A stretch of 64,000 nucleotides of DNA from Anolis sagrei (lineage: Eukaryota; Chordata; Lepidosauria; Squamata; Anolidae), in assembly GCF_037176765.1 (NCBI RefSeq), contig NC_090034.1:97115500-97179499 (forward strand), read 5' to 3'. This document shows positions 1-10,854 of the stretch, one piece after another. Positions within the stretch are counted from its first letter, which is position 1, and every line of letters starts with the position of its first letter. Below the pieces are notes generated by a model. That model was given only the letters and a program-made list of their open reading frames with translations. It ran no database searches and was not told where the DNA came from. The position numbers and the translations under genes are program-made.

Positions 1-740
1 CTCCCTGCTGGTTAATATTCCTGGCTTGAGACGTCAACCGCTTGGCTCCGCCTTTCTAGAACCTACAAATGCAAATAAGGACACGCCCACTCCACCACTG
101 GATCAGAAGCAGCCCCGCGTCTCCCATTCCTCCAATATGCAAAATATCTATTCCAGCCACGCCTTCTTTTCCAGACTCAAGCCTCCTATTGGTTCCCTGC
201 TGAGGCTTGAGACGTCAACCGCATGCCCCGCCTTCCCAGGACCTACATATGCAAATAAGGCCATGCCCACTCTGCCTCTGGAGCAGAAGCAGCCCTGCGT
301 CTCTTATTCCTCCAGTATGCAAAATATCTCTCCCAGCCACGCCCCCTTTTCCGGACGCGAGCCTCCTATTGGTTCCCTGCTGCTTAATATTCCACAACCG
401 CATGCCCCGCCTTTCTAGACCTACATATGCAAATAACGCCACGCCCACTCCGCCGCTGGATCAGAAGTAGCCCCGCGTCTTCTCCTCCTCCTCCAGTATG
501 CAAAATATCTATGTCAGCCACGCCTTCTTTTCCCAGACTCGAGCCTCCTATTGGTTCCCTGCTGGTTAATATTGCAGGGCTGAGACGTCAACTGCTTTCC
601 CTTCTTTCGGGGGGAAAAAAAACCTCAGCCCCGCCCCTAGCGTGCTATTGGACCACCTCGTTCGAATATGTAAATAACTCTTATCACCATTGGACAGCCT
701 CGTTCGGATATGTAAATAGCTCCATCAGCTTTCCCTTCTC
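1..740. repeat. Tandem array of ~180-bp units with octamer and CCAAT motifs
   Basis: At least three units repeat with period 178-180 bp: the octamer ATGCAAAT lies at 69, 249 and 427, and a second octamer-like ATGCAAAA at about 137, 317 and 498. ATTGG (inverted CCAAT) followed by ttccctgctg lies at about 187, 367 and 548. A shorter duplicated piece, also pairing ATTGG with ATGTAAAT, follows at about 646-725. The array is cut by the window start. No gene is seen in it. The motif pairing looks promoter- or enhancer-like; a satellite or the 5' end of a mobile element are alternatives. Confidence 0.8.
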
Positions 741-753
741 CTGTATCATGATC

Positions 754-1975
754 CAAGGAGCTCTCTCTTTGTGGCGCAATGGGTTAAAGCCTTGTGCCAG
801 TAGGACTGCTGATCCAAAGATTGGTGGTTCGAATCCGAGGAAAGGGGTGAACTCCCGTCTGTCAGCTCCAGCTTCTCATGTAGGGACATGAGAGAAGCTT
901 CCCACAAGGATGGTAATAGTTATCCAGGCATCCCCTGGGCAATGTGCTGATTGAAAGGTTTGGGGTTCAAATTCGAGGAGCTGGGTGAGTTCCTGCCTGT
1001 CAACCCCAGCTTCTCATTCAGGGACCTGAGAGAAGCCTCCCACAGGATGGTAAACTATCCAGGCGTCCCCTGGGTCATGTGCTGATTGAAAGGTTGGGGG
1101 TTCAAATTCTAGGAGCAGGGTGAGCTCCCATCTGTCAGCTCCAGCTTCTCATGTAGGGACACAAGAGAAGCCTCCCAAAAGTATGGTAAAGCACTCAGGA
1201 GTTCCCTGAGCAATGTCCTTGGACACTGCTGTCCAAAAGGTCGGTGGTTCGAATTCAAGGAGTGGGTTGAGCTCCCATCTGTCAGCTCCAGCTTCTCATG
1301 CAGGGACCTGAGAGAAGCCTCCTATAGGATAGTAAAACATCCAGGCATTTCCTGGGCAACATCCTTGCAGACTACTGACGGAAAGTTGCCGGTTTGAATC
1401 CGAAGAGCGGGGTGAGCTCCTGTCTGTCAGCTCCAGCTTCTCATGCAGGGACCTGAGAGAAGCCTCCCACAGGATAGTAAAACATCAAGATGTCCCTTAG
1501 GCAACATCTTTGCAGACTGCTGACTGAAAGGTTGGTGGCTCAAATCCAAGGAGTGGAGTGAGCTCCCGTCTGTCAGCTCCAGCTTCTCATGCAGGGACCT
1601 GAGAGAAGCCTCCAACAGGATAGTAAAACAAGACATCCCCTGGGCAATGTCTTCGCAGACTGCTGACCTAAAGGTCGGTGGTTCGAATCCAAGGAGTGGG
1701 GTGAGCTCCCATCTGACAGCTCCAACTTCTCATGCAGTAACCTGAGAAAAGCCTCCCATGGGATAGTAAAACATCAAGACATCCCCTGGGCAACGTCTTT
1801 GTAGACTGCTGACTGAAAGGTTGGTGGTTCAAATCCAAGGAGTGGGGTGAGCTCCTGTCTGTCAGTTCCAGCTTCTCATTCAGGGACATGAGAGAAGCCT
1901 CCCACAGTATGGTAAAACATCCAGACGTCCCCCAGACTTGCAGTTTCGCAAGTCACTCCTGACAGGGAAAAAAAA
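754..1975 (+). mobile_element. tRNA-derived SINE with eight internal ~145-bp tandem units
   Basis: A tRNA-like head (gtggcgcaatgggttaaa near 769, box-B-like ggttcgaatcc near 827) starts the copy. A conserved SINE tail (cagtttcgcaagtcactcct) and an A-run end it. Between them the SINE body is repeated: gcttctcat-type anchors lie at 871, 1009, 1144, 1291, 1436, 1582, 1725 and 1871. The whole is flanked by the 9-bp direct repeat atcatgatc (745-753 and 1976-1984), a target-site duplication, so head, array and tail behave as one insertion. A normal copy of this family is about 260 bp (compare 35327-35584). Confidence 0.85.
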
Positions 1976-1984
1976 ATCATGATC

Positions 1985-2510
1985 TAGATGTGACTCCCAC
2001 CCCCAGACTGTAGCGGAGGAATCTCTGTGTGAGAGAACTATCTTGACAATATTATCTCTTTTAGTTCATGGTGCTATTCATTTAATATATTTTTGTAGTT
2101 CATAGTCTTTTTTATTTGAATGACTCCCAATTACTGTGGCTGATGCAGAAGATGATGTTTAATGGCATGGTTCGGTGTCTCTCCTTGGAAAAGCACGAGG
2201 GCCCTGCCTCCCGTGACATCACAAAGTCCCTAAATCTCAGCTTTTGGCCCTGAAATCTCAAGGCCTGGGAGAGACCTGACCTAGTGCCCTTGTTGATGGG
2301 ACAGCAGATGGCCGGCAGGAGATCACGAGGATAAAATAACAGCGGTACGATAAAAAAGCAAATTGTTTTCTCTGTTGGAAATATGCACCACATGATGTAT
2401 GGCACAGGACTCTTTACTATCAACCGTGGAAGTCAAAACAAAGCAACGGCTCTTGCTGAAAAGGCAATGCCTCCAATGGATGCAGAATGAATGGGAAAAT
2501 CAGGCTAGAG
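1985..2510. other. Unassigned sequence
   Basis: No gene, RNA or known repeat is recognised. A minus-strand open frame at 2112-2423 lacks any recognisable domain. Confidence 0.5.
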
Positions 2511-3660
2511 CAGTGTTTCTCAACCTTCGTAATGCTGGGACCCCTTAAGACAGTCACGCTGTGTTGACCCCCAACCATAACATTATTTTCATTGCTACCT
2601 CATAACTGTAATTTTGCAGCTGTTATGAATCATAATGTAAATATCGGATATGCAGGATGTATTTTCATTCACAAATGCCCAATATGCCTGAATTTGAATA
2701 CTGGTGGGATTCGGAGGGATTGGTTTTGTAATTTGGGAGTTGTAGTTGCTGGGATTTATAGTTCACCTACAGCGCAAAGATCATTCTGAGCTCCACCAAC
2801 ATTGGAATTGAACCAAACTTGGCAAACAGAACTTCCATGACCAACAGAAAATACTAGAAGGGTTTGATGTGCATTGACCTTGAGTTTGGGAGTTGTAGTT
2901 CACCTACACCCAGAGAGCACTGTAGAGTTGTAGTTGCTAGGATTGATTTGGCACAAACACCCAATACACCCAAATTTCAATACTGGTGGAGTTGGAGGGA
3001 TTGATTTTGTAATTTGGGAGTTTTAGTTGCTGGGATTTATAGTTCACCTACAATCAAAGAGCATTCTGAGTTCCACTAACAATGGAATTGAACCAATCTT
3101 GGCACATAGAACTCCCATGACCAACAGAAAATACTGGAAAGGTTTGGTATGCATTGACCTTGAGTTTGGGAGTTGTAGCTCACCTACACCCAGAGAGCAC
3201 TGTGGAGTTGTAGTTGCTAGGATTGATTTGGCACAAACACCCGATACACCCAAATTTGAATACTAGTGGAGTTGGAGGGATTGATTTTGTAATTTGGGAG
3301 TTTTAGTTGCTGGGATTTATAGTTCACCTACAATCAAAGAGCATTCTGAGCTCCACTAATGATGGAATTGAACCAATCATGGCACATAGAACTCCCATGA
3401 CCAACAGAAAATACTGGAAAGGTTTGGTATGCATTGACCTTGAGTTTGGGAGCTGTAGTCCACCTACACCCAGAGAGCACTGTGGAGTTGTAGTTGCTAG
3501 GATTGATTTGGCACAAACACCTGATACACCCAAATTTGAATACTAGTGGAGTTGGAGGGATTGATTTTGTAGTTTGGGAGTTGTAGTGGCTGGGATTTAT
3601 AGTTCACCTACAATCAAAGAGCATTCTGAACCCCATTAACGATGGAATTTAAGCAATCTT
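2511..3660 (+). mobile_element. hAT-type nonautonomous element with 280-bp internal tandem modules
   Basis: Begins with the hAT-like terminus cagtgtttctcaacc. The sequence tcataactgtaattttgc and the following atgaatcataatgtaaat are typical of SPIN/Charlie-like hAT MITEs. Inside, a module containing gggagttgtagttgctggg is repeated with period 280-281 bp (anchors at 2713, 2994, 3274 and 3554). The copies starting at 2994 and 3274 are nearly identical. The right terminus is missing. Confidence 0.7.
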
Positions 3661-4165
3661 GGTGTAACGTGGGAGAGAGGACAGACAGGGCGGGCAATAT
3701 ACCATGGAGGCCGTATACCAGGACATCCCACCTCTGTCTACATAGAACATATATGTATATATGTACTTGTGAGGCGATGAGGCAATACAGGGGGAGTGAA
3801 GAATCGAACCTCACAAACTCAGTGACTTGTAGTTCATGCTTAGAACACACTTTCTAAGGGGTTGGACTGGATGGCCCATGAGGTCTCTTCCAACTCTATG
3901 ATTCTATGACTCTGTGGCGCCTTTATTGATATGTGTTTGTTACAGGATGCAATCTTTATATGTCTGTGCATATTTCTTCTATGTATAATCCAAACCTTGG
4001 TTATACAATGGTTGGTAGGATGGCTAATTGATTTACTAGTTAACCATCTCTCTTGACCATGCTCAAAGCCACCCATATCCCAGTTTTCCCAAGTGTGCCC
4101 AAACACCCCTAATAGTAATATAGATTTCCATCCTGGGCTACCCAAAGCCTTATCTCTCACCCTCT
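3661..4165. other. Unassigned sequence with a short CR1 tail
   Basis: 3851-3905 matches the CR1 3' end (ggttggactggatggcccat and tctatgattctatg). The rest is not recognised. Confidence 0.5.
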
Positions 4166-4308
4166 AAGGGCCCTTCCAGACAGGCCCTATATCCCAGGTT
4201 TTCTGCTTTAAACTGGATTATATGAGTCCACACTGCCAGATAATCTGGGATAAACAGAAAACCTGGCATCAGATCCTGGGATGTGGGGACTGTCTGGAAG
4301 GGCCCTTG
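4166..4308. mobile_element. Short MITE with 18-bp inverted ends
   Basis: Starts aagggcccttccagacag and ends with its reverse complement; the interior includes the ctggattatatgagtc motif seen in the MITE cluster at 29940-30465. Confidence 0.7.
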
Positions 4309-4426
4309 GATAAGATTTCTAATGTTATAGTATTCCGATTGCAATGCAAATACTACCCCCTTGTTTTTTTCTAATTTGCATTTTTTATGTATTGCATTAT
4401 CAAAACAATTAAAGCAAATCTGCCGG

Positions 4427-4443
4427 GGGGGGGGGGGGGGGGG
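4427..4443 (+). repeat. Poly-G tract
   Basis: About 17 consecutive G, likely unstable and a sequencing hazard. Confidence 0.9.
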
Positions 4444-4446
4444 CTC

Positions 4447-5075
4447 AATTGACAATGGTTCCAAGTAGGAAAATTGGGATAGGAGGAGGAAGAGGTAATT
4501 GGGAGGAATGATAATCGTTTTCAGATATTTTCAGTACAAAAACATTCCCTCCTTTTTTGGGAACTGCGGTTCTGTTTTCTGGAAAAGCATCCTTAGATTA
4601 AAACCAGCTGCTGGAGGCTTGCCAAGGAGAGAGGGAGGCTGATTGTGGACCTCTACCTGGGTAGCTGCTATAGCAAAGTATAGGGCCCTTACTGCCCTAT
4701 ACTTTGCTATACTGCCATTTAATCTAGATTAGCCATTCCCTGCCACACGTTGCTGTGGACCAGTCTGCTGATCTGGAAAATGTTGGTTTCTAATATATGT
4801 CATTTCTTTATACTTTATACTTGATGTAGAGATTCTCTGCTTGGCCTACTCTGGAACATGTAACATAGAATTGTCCTTGTTTAGGGGTCCCTTTCAAATC
4901 TATGATACTATCTCTCTCTCTCTGTGTTAATCATATCTATTTCTTTCTATGGCTGGATGGCTCTTTGTCAGGAAGGCTTTGATTATGTTTTCTTGCCCTG
5001 GTGAAGGAAGCTGGACTGGGTGGTCTTAAGTATTTTCTGTTGGTTCACAGGGATTCTGTGTGGGAGATTTGCCCC
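4447..5075. other. Unassigned sequence with a small hairpin
   Basis: A perfect inverted repeat (arm tatagcaaagtataggg) lies at about 4669-4711. No gene seen. Confidence 0.5.
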
Positions 5076-5575
5076 AATTCTGTCGGTAGGGTTCAGAATG
5101 CTCTCTGATTGTAGGTGAACTATAAATCCCAGTAACTACAATTCCCAAATGTCAAAGTCTATTCCCCCCAAACTCCATCTGTGTTCATATTTCGGCATAT
5201 GGAATATCCGTGCCAAGTTTGGTCCAGATCCATCATTGTTTGAGCCCACAGTGCTTTCTAGATGTAGGTGAACTACAACTCCCAAACTCAGGGTCAATGC
5301 CCACCAACCCCTTCTGGTGTTTTCTGTTGGTCATGGGAGTCCTGTGTGCCACTTTTGGTTCAATTCCATCATGGATGGAGTTCAGAATGCTCTTTGATTG
5401 TAGATTAACTATAGATCCCAGCAACTACAACTCCCAAATGACAAAATATTTTTTTTAGTGATGGTCACTCTTTGGATTTGTAGGTGTCTTGTGTCCAAAT
5501 TTGGCGGCAATTCGTCCAATGGTTTTTGAGTTCTGTTAATCCCACAAACGAACATTACATTTTTATTTATATAGA
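5076..5575 (-). mobile_element. Helitron-like nonautonomous copy, 3' end missing
   Basis: Read on the minus strand it starts TCTATATAAATAAAAATGT at 5575, the same TC-type 5' end as the complete copy at 28697-29278. It contains the same gggagttgtagttgctggg module. Confidence 0.65.
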
Positions 5576-5635
5576 TTATCAAATAATCCACATTACCTGC
5601 TTTGAACTGGATTATATGAGTCTACACAAACATAT

Positions 5636-5940
5636 AAAGGTAAAGGTTTCCTCTTGACATTAATCTAGTCGTGTCTCTGGGTGGCGGGGGTGATGCTCAT
5701 CTTTTCTAAACCAAAGAGCCGGCATTGTCCATAGACACCTCCTAGGTCATGTGGCCAGCATGACAGCATGGAGTGCTGTTACCTTACCACCAAAGCGGTA
5801 CATATTGATCTACTCACATTTGCATGTTTTCGAACTGCTAGGTTGACAGAAGCTGAGGCTGACAGCGGGAGCTCACCCCACTCCCCGGATTTGAACCGCC
5901 GACCTTTCGGTCAGCAAGTTCAACAGCTCAGTGGCTAACA
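5636..5940 (-). mobile_element. Sauria-type SINE
   Basis: Minus-strand tRNA-derived SINE: box B near ggttcaaatccggggagtgg, body with catgcaaatgtgagtagatc, tail resembling the BovB 3' end (acacgactagattaatgtc). BovB is the known partner LINE of Sauria SINEs. Confidence 0.8.
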
Positions 5941-5992
5941 GTAAAAAGTGGCTAACAGTAAAAGCAATATAATTAATATATGTACAGAACAG

Positions 5993-6123
5993 GCATGGGC
6001 AACCTTTGGCCCTCCAGGTGTTTTGGACTTCAACTCCCACAATTCCTAACAGCCGCTAGGCTGTTAGGAATTGTGGGAGTTGAAGTCCAAAACACCTTGA
6101 GGACCAAAGGTTGCCCATGTCTG
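5993..6123. mobile_element. Palindromic foldback MITE
   Basis: Two arms of about 62 bp (caggcatgggcaacctttgg ... and its complement) meet at a short centre. Same family at 10089-10217 and 28512-28646. Confidence 0.8.
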
Positions 6124-6149
6124 GTATACACATACACACAATATAATAC

Positions 6150-6193
6150 TATGTTGTAGCCTGCCTCTAGCCATAGGGAGAGGTGGGTAATAA

Positions 6194-6241
<48 letters not shown>
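6150..6241 (+). repeat. LINE-type 3' tail and (ATT)n microsatellite
   Basis: A tail ending gggagaggtgggtaataaatt runs into about 15 ATT units. Confidence 0.75.
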
Positions 6242-6243
<2 letters not shown>

Positions 6244-6827
6244 ATAGAATATGAGTTTGTTAATTTTTTCCTATGTCTGGGGACTTTGGGGACCCACTAC
6301 TTTAAAGATAGACTATGGAAGTGGAATTCTGTCAACATCTGGAAGCCCATCCCTAATGGGGCAGTGAGATTGCCATAAATGACATCATGGAAAAAGCTGG
6401 CAGCCCCTAGAACAGCTGGATGCTTAAATTCTAAATCCAGTGAGGAGTCCTCACCCAGATGGGATTAATGTACGAATGTAGGATCCGGTGGGGATTAATG
6501 CCTCGCGGCACTCAAAGGAAAAGCCTCGAGGGATCAGACACATGGCTGGGGAAAAACACTGGAGATTTTGAGCAGCAGCACCCATCTCAAGCCATATGGG
6601 AGCAGTAAACCCCAAAGGCCACTAGTTTTTGGGGACATAAAGGGATTGGGAGAGGAGCAAGTGCAAGGCAGTCATGCATCTGGATGAGCAGAACATTAGG
6701 ATCTGTAATATGTGGGGCAGGGGATGCTCAGTGCATTGCCGTGTATACAAAAATTCCACATCGACACAGCAACGCAAGGCAGGATATTGAATTGAATCAT
6801 ATCTTTTCTTGGTGAATCTATGTTCGT
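6242..6827. other. Unassigned sequence
   Basis: No supported gene or repeat; short open frames have no recognisable domains. Confidence 0.5.
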
Positions 6828-6844
6828 AACAATACTTTGATTTA

Positions 6845-7887
6845 TTGTCGAAGGCTTTCATGGCCGGAATCACTGGGTTGTTGTAGGTTTTTCCAGGCTA
6901 TATGGCCATGTTCTGGAGGCATTTTCTCCTGACGTTTCGCCTGCATCTATAGCAAGCATCCTCAGAGGTAGTGAGGTCTGTTGGAAGTAGGAAAATGGGT
7001 TTATATATCTGTGGAATGACCAGGATAGGACAAAGCACTTTTGTCTGCTGGAGCTAGGTGTGAATGTTTCAACTGACCACCTTGGTTAGCATTTGATGGC
7101 TTGGAAGTGCCTGGGGGGAATGTTTTGTTGAGAGTGATTTGATGTGCCTGATTGTTTCCCCTCTGTTGTTTTGCTGTGGTAATTTTTGAGTTTTTTAATA
7201 ATGGTAGCCAGATTTTGTTCATTTTCATGGTTTCCTCCTTTCTATTGAAATTGTCCACATGCTTGTGGATTTCAATGGCTTCTCTGTGTAGTCTGACATG
7301 GTGGTTGTGAGAGTGGTCCAGCATTTCTGTGTTCTCAAATAATATGCAGTGTCCAGGTTGGTTCATCAGGTGCTCTGCTATGGCTGACTTCTCTGGTTGA
7401 AGTAGTCTGCAGTGCCTTTCATGTTCCTTGATTCGTGTTTGGGCGCTGCGTTTGGTGGCCCCCTTGTAGACTTGTCCACAGCTTTAAAAACCATTGAAAT
7501 CCACAAGCATGTGGACAACTTCAACAGAAAGGAAGAAACCATGAAAATGAACAAAATCTGGCTACCAGTATTAAAAAACTAAAAAATTACCACAGCAAAA
7601 TAACAGAGAGTAAACAAGCAGGCACATCAAATCACTCTCAACAAAAGATTCCCCCCAGGCACTTCCAAGCCATTAAATGCTAATCAAGGTGGTCAGTTGA
7701 AACATTCACACCCAGCTGCAGCAGACAAAAGTCCTTTGTCCCACCCTGGTCATTCCACAGATATATAAACCCAATTTTCCTAGTTCCAACAGACCTCACT
7801 ACCTCTGAGGATGCTTGCCATAGATGCAGGCAAAACGTCAGGAGAAAATGCCTCCAGAACATGGCCATATAGCCCGGAAAAACCTAC
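6845..7887. mobile_element. Penelope-like element, head-to-head inverted unit
   Basis: The left half (about 6845-7480) reads on the minus strand and the right half (about 7481-7887) on the plus strand. The two ends are inverted copies of one terminal sequence (gtcgaaggctttcatggccg). The minus-strand half codes the end of a GIY-YIG-type domain (MNQPGHCILFENTEMLDHSH..., HREAIEIHKHVDNFNRKEE, KIWLPLL), as in Penelope-like elements. The unit is flanked by the 17-bp direct repeat aacaatactttgattta (6828-6844 and 7888-7904). A broken fossil copy. Confidence 0.75.
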
Positions 7888-7957
7888 AACAATACTTTGA
7901 TTTACTATCTCATTTGTTTCATATCAGACTGAGCCACAGCAAAGGGTAGTTGCGTAT

Positions 7958-7960
7958 AGC

Positions 7961-8002
<42 letters not shown>
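7958..8002 (+). repeat. (AAT)n microsatellite
   Basis: About 15 units directly before an R4-type LINE fragment. Confidence 0.95.
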
Positions 8003-8003
<1 letters not shown>

Positions 8004-8837
8004 GCATTGCATGGACAGTCCTTGACAAAATTGAAGGAAAGGTTGATAAAGAGAAGACCTGGTTATGGCTCACGAATGGAACACTCTTCAGGAGACAGAA
8101 GGCCTGATTCTTGCAGCCCAGGACTCGGAGCAAGCCATCCAAACAAATGCAATTAAAGCCAGGATTGAAAAATCAGCGTATGACCCAAAATGCAGACTGT
8201 GCAAGGAAGCTGATGAAACCATGGACCATCTCCTCAGCTGTTGCAAGAAAATTGCACAGACGGACTACAAACAAAGACACAACTCTGTGGCCCAAATGAT
8301 TCACTGGAACTTATGTCACAAGTACCACCTACCAGCAGTAAAGAATTGGTGGGATCATAAACCTGCAAATGTAGTGGAAGATGAACATGCAAAAATACTG
8401 TGGGACTTTTGAATCCAGACTGACAATGTTTTAGAACACAATACACGATTGTGGAACAGAAAAAAGTTTGGATTCTTGATGTTGCCGTACCAGATGACAG
8501 TCGCATTGAAGAAAAACAACAGGAAAAACTCAGCCATTATCAGGACCTCAAAATCGAACTGCAAAGGCTCTGCCATCAACCAGTACAGGTGGTTCCAATG
8601 GTCATCAGCGCACTGGGAGCCATGCCAAAAGATCTCAGCAGGCATTTGAACTCAATACACGTTGACAAAATCACGATCTATCAACTGCAAAAGGCCACCT
8701 TACTTGGATCTGCGCTCATCATTCAAAAATACATCACACAGTCCTAGATGCATGGGAAGTGTTTGACTTCTGATTTTGTGATACGAAATCCAGCATATAT
8801 ATCTTGTTTGCTGTGACATACTGTGTTTTTGTCATTA
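8003..8837 (+). mobile_element. R4-type LINE 3' fragment (C-terminal endonuclease region)
   Basis: Frames at 8065-8412 and 8451-8747 read a CCHC-like knuckle (KCRLCKEADETMDHLLSCC), then KVWILDVAVPDDS... and EKLSHYQDLKIELQRL, then GAMPKDL and [11 protein letters not shown]. This is the restriction-like endonuclease end of Dong/R4-type LINEs as I recall them. A stop and a frame change lie between the frames. The 3' end runs into (AAT)n. Confidence 0.7.
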
Positions 8838-8838
8838 A

Positions 8839-8877
<39 letters not shown>

Positions 8878-9130
8878 CAGTAAAGGTGGTTCCAGTGGTG
8901 ATCGGCACACTGGGTGCAGTGCCTAAAGACCTTGGCCTGCACTTAAGCACAAATGGCGCTGACAAAATCACAATCTGTCAGCTGCAAAAGGCCACCGTAC
9001 TCGGACCTGCACACATTATTCACCGATACATCACACAGTCCTAGACACTTGGGAAGTGTCCGACGTGTGATCCAATACAACAGCCAGCAGAGTGATCTTG
9101 TTTGCTGTGGACTCATCTTGTTGTGTTTCA
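8838..9130 (+). mobile_element. (AAT)n and a second R4 3' fragment
   Basis: 8838-8876 is (AAT)n; 8877-9130 repeats the R4 3' end (gtggttccagtggtgatcgg, then a variant of atcacacagtcctag). Confidence 0.7.
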
Positions 9131-9322
9131 AATAACAATAACAATAATAATAATAATAATAGCAATAATAATAATAATAATAATATGAAATCCAGCATTA
9201 TTATTGTTGTTATTATTATTATTATTATTCCAGCATATAGATCTCATTTGCTGAAACATACTGTGTTTTGTGTCAATAATAATAATAATAATAATAACAA
9301 CAACAACAACAACAACAACAAC
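9131..9322 (+). repeat. (AAT)/(ATT)/(AAC)n microsatellite cluster
   Basis: Three tracts alternate with short R4 3'-end pieces (aaatccagcat). Confidence 0.85.
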
Positions 9323-9475
9323 AATACTTTATTTATATTCTGCCCTCTCTCCCCAAGGGGACTCAGAGCATAATATATTTGTTAGCGGTCGCCCATCCAG
9401 GTATAGTCTACAGCTAGCTCTGCTTAGCTTCCAAAATCAGATGAGATCTGATGCCTTTTTATGTATTTAGGTAAC
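9323..9475 (-). mobile_element. L2-type 3' tail
   Basis: tactttatttatattctgcc and ctccccaaggggactcagag are the reverse complement of the L2/SINE2 3' end. Confidence 0.55.
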
Positions 9476-9844
9476 GTTGGGGCAGGAATAAGGTCCAAAA
9501 TAAAAATGCTAAGAAAACAAAGGGCAGGGTAGGAGACCAAGGCTGTTAGCGTATATTAAAGAGCTTAGGGGTGTCTTAACACTTACGGTATTTCACTTAT
9601 CACAGCATGCCAAAGCCTTTAAAATGCTTGGTGAGATAGTCCAGAACAAAGTGCTTGGATAGATAATGGCAAGGGTTGGAATCGTGCCACCCTCCATATG
9701 TTCCTGGGGAGGGCAACTTTTTGCCTCCTTCACCATGGGTTATATGCTGCTACGGATGATGGGAGTTGCAGTCCAACAGCATCTAGAGCAGAGCTTTCCA
9801 AACGTTTCATGTGGGTGACACACTTTTTAGACATGCATCATTTC
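9476..9844. other. Unassigned sequence with a short MITE remnant
   Basis: 9795-9844 (tttcatgtgggtgacacact) resembles a truncated DNA-transposon end. The rest is not recognised. Confidence 0.45.
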
Positions 9845-10075
9845 ATGCTGGCAGGACTGCTGACAAAAAGGTCTGTGGTTCGAATCTGGAGAGTGGGGTG
9901 AGCTCCCGTCTGTCAGCTCCAGCTTCTCATACTGGGACATGAGAGAAGCCTCCCACAGGATAGTAAAACATCCGGGCATCCCCTGGGCAACATCCTTGCA
10001 GATGGACAATTTGCTCACACCAGAAGCAACTTGCAGTTTCTCAAGTTGTTCCTAACACACGTACAAAACCAAAAA
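9845..10075 (+). mobile_element. tRNA-derived SINE, 5' truncated
   Basis: ggcaggactgctgac, box B ggttcgaatctgg, body ctgtcagctccagcttctca, tail cagtttctcaagttgttcct plus an A-rich end. Same family as 754-1975. Confidence 0.85.
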
Positions 10076-10088
10076 AAACCCCAAGACT

Positions 10089-10217
10089 TGGCTAACTTCA
10101 ACCCTCCAGGTGTTTTGGATTTCAACTCCCACAATTCCTAACAGCCTACCGGCTGTTAGGAATTGTGGGAGTTGAAGTCCAAAACACCTGGAGGGCCGAA
10201 GTTTGCCCATACCTGTG
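10089..10217. mobile_element. Palindromic foldback MITE
   Basis: Arms beginning ttcaaccctccaggtgtttt fold back around cctaccgg. Same family as 5993-6123. Confidence 0.75.
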
Positions 10218-10586
10218 CTAGACTTTTTTAAAGTTACTTTTTGGACTACATCTCCCAGACTCCTCTTAGGCAGCACTCCCCTCTTCCCGTCCTCCCCTTA
10301 AACTTGGCAATTGGAAGAGAACTGGGAACTCCGAGTGCCGGGGTTTCATATTGATCACCACACATTAAACGCTCTTTGCCCTAAATACATTCCCCATTGA
10401 TCAGCACTCTAGGTCTCCGGATTATCTGCCAACTGTGCAATATTGTTCAGTGACTACTGTTTGCATGAGAAAGCGGCATTACAGGGGGGAGACTGGATCA
10501 CACTGCCAGCTGAATGCCAATCAGGTACCCAATAGGCATTTAATGCATCCTAGAAGTGCAAAGATGGCAAGAGATGGAAGGGCTAA
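10218..10586. other. Unassigned sequence
   Basis: No supported gene. A ctacatctcccagactcc piece near 10242 resembles MITE ends. Confidence 0.45.
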
Positions 10587-10674
10587 GAAAAGGCAGAGCT
10601 TCATCAGCTGTTTTGGATCTCATCTAAGAGTGGGAAGTGGGATATAATAATAATGATGATGATGATGTACAAGA

Positions 10675-10720
<46 letters not shown>

Positions 10721-10830
10721 CCCACTTCCCTCTCTTAGATGAGATCCAAAACAGCTGATGAAGCTTTGCCTTGTAATAATTCTTGTATATCATCATCATC
10801 ATCATCATCATCATCATTATTATTGTTAGA
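10587..10830. repeat. Inverted duplication around an (ATT)n core
   Basis: ggcagagcttcatcagctgt ... agtgggatataat (10592-10650) recurs inverted at about 10715-10772, with ATT, GAT and ATC runs between and beyond. Confidence 0.8.
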
Positions 10831-10854
10831 TATACAATAACATTAGTACACAGC

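Noticed and set aside
768-850. tRNA gene
   Set aside because: The box-B-like part belongs to a SINE head; no acceptor stem closes around it.
754-1975. CRISPR-like array
   Set aside because: Repeats are ~145 bp with no unique spacers, and the context is a eukaryotic SINE.
2112-2423. 103-residue minus-strand protein
   Set aside because: No domain, no splice or promoter context, and length within chance for this composition.
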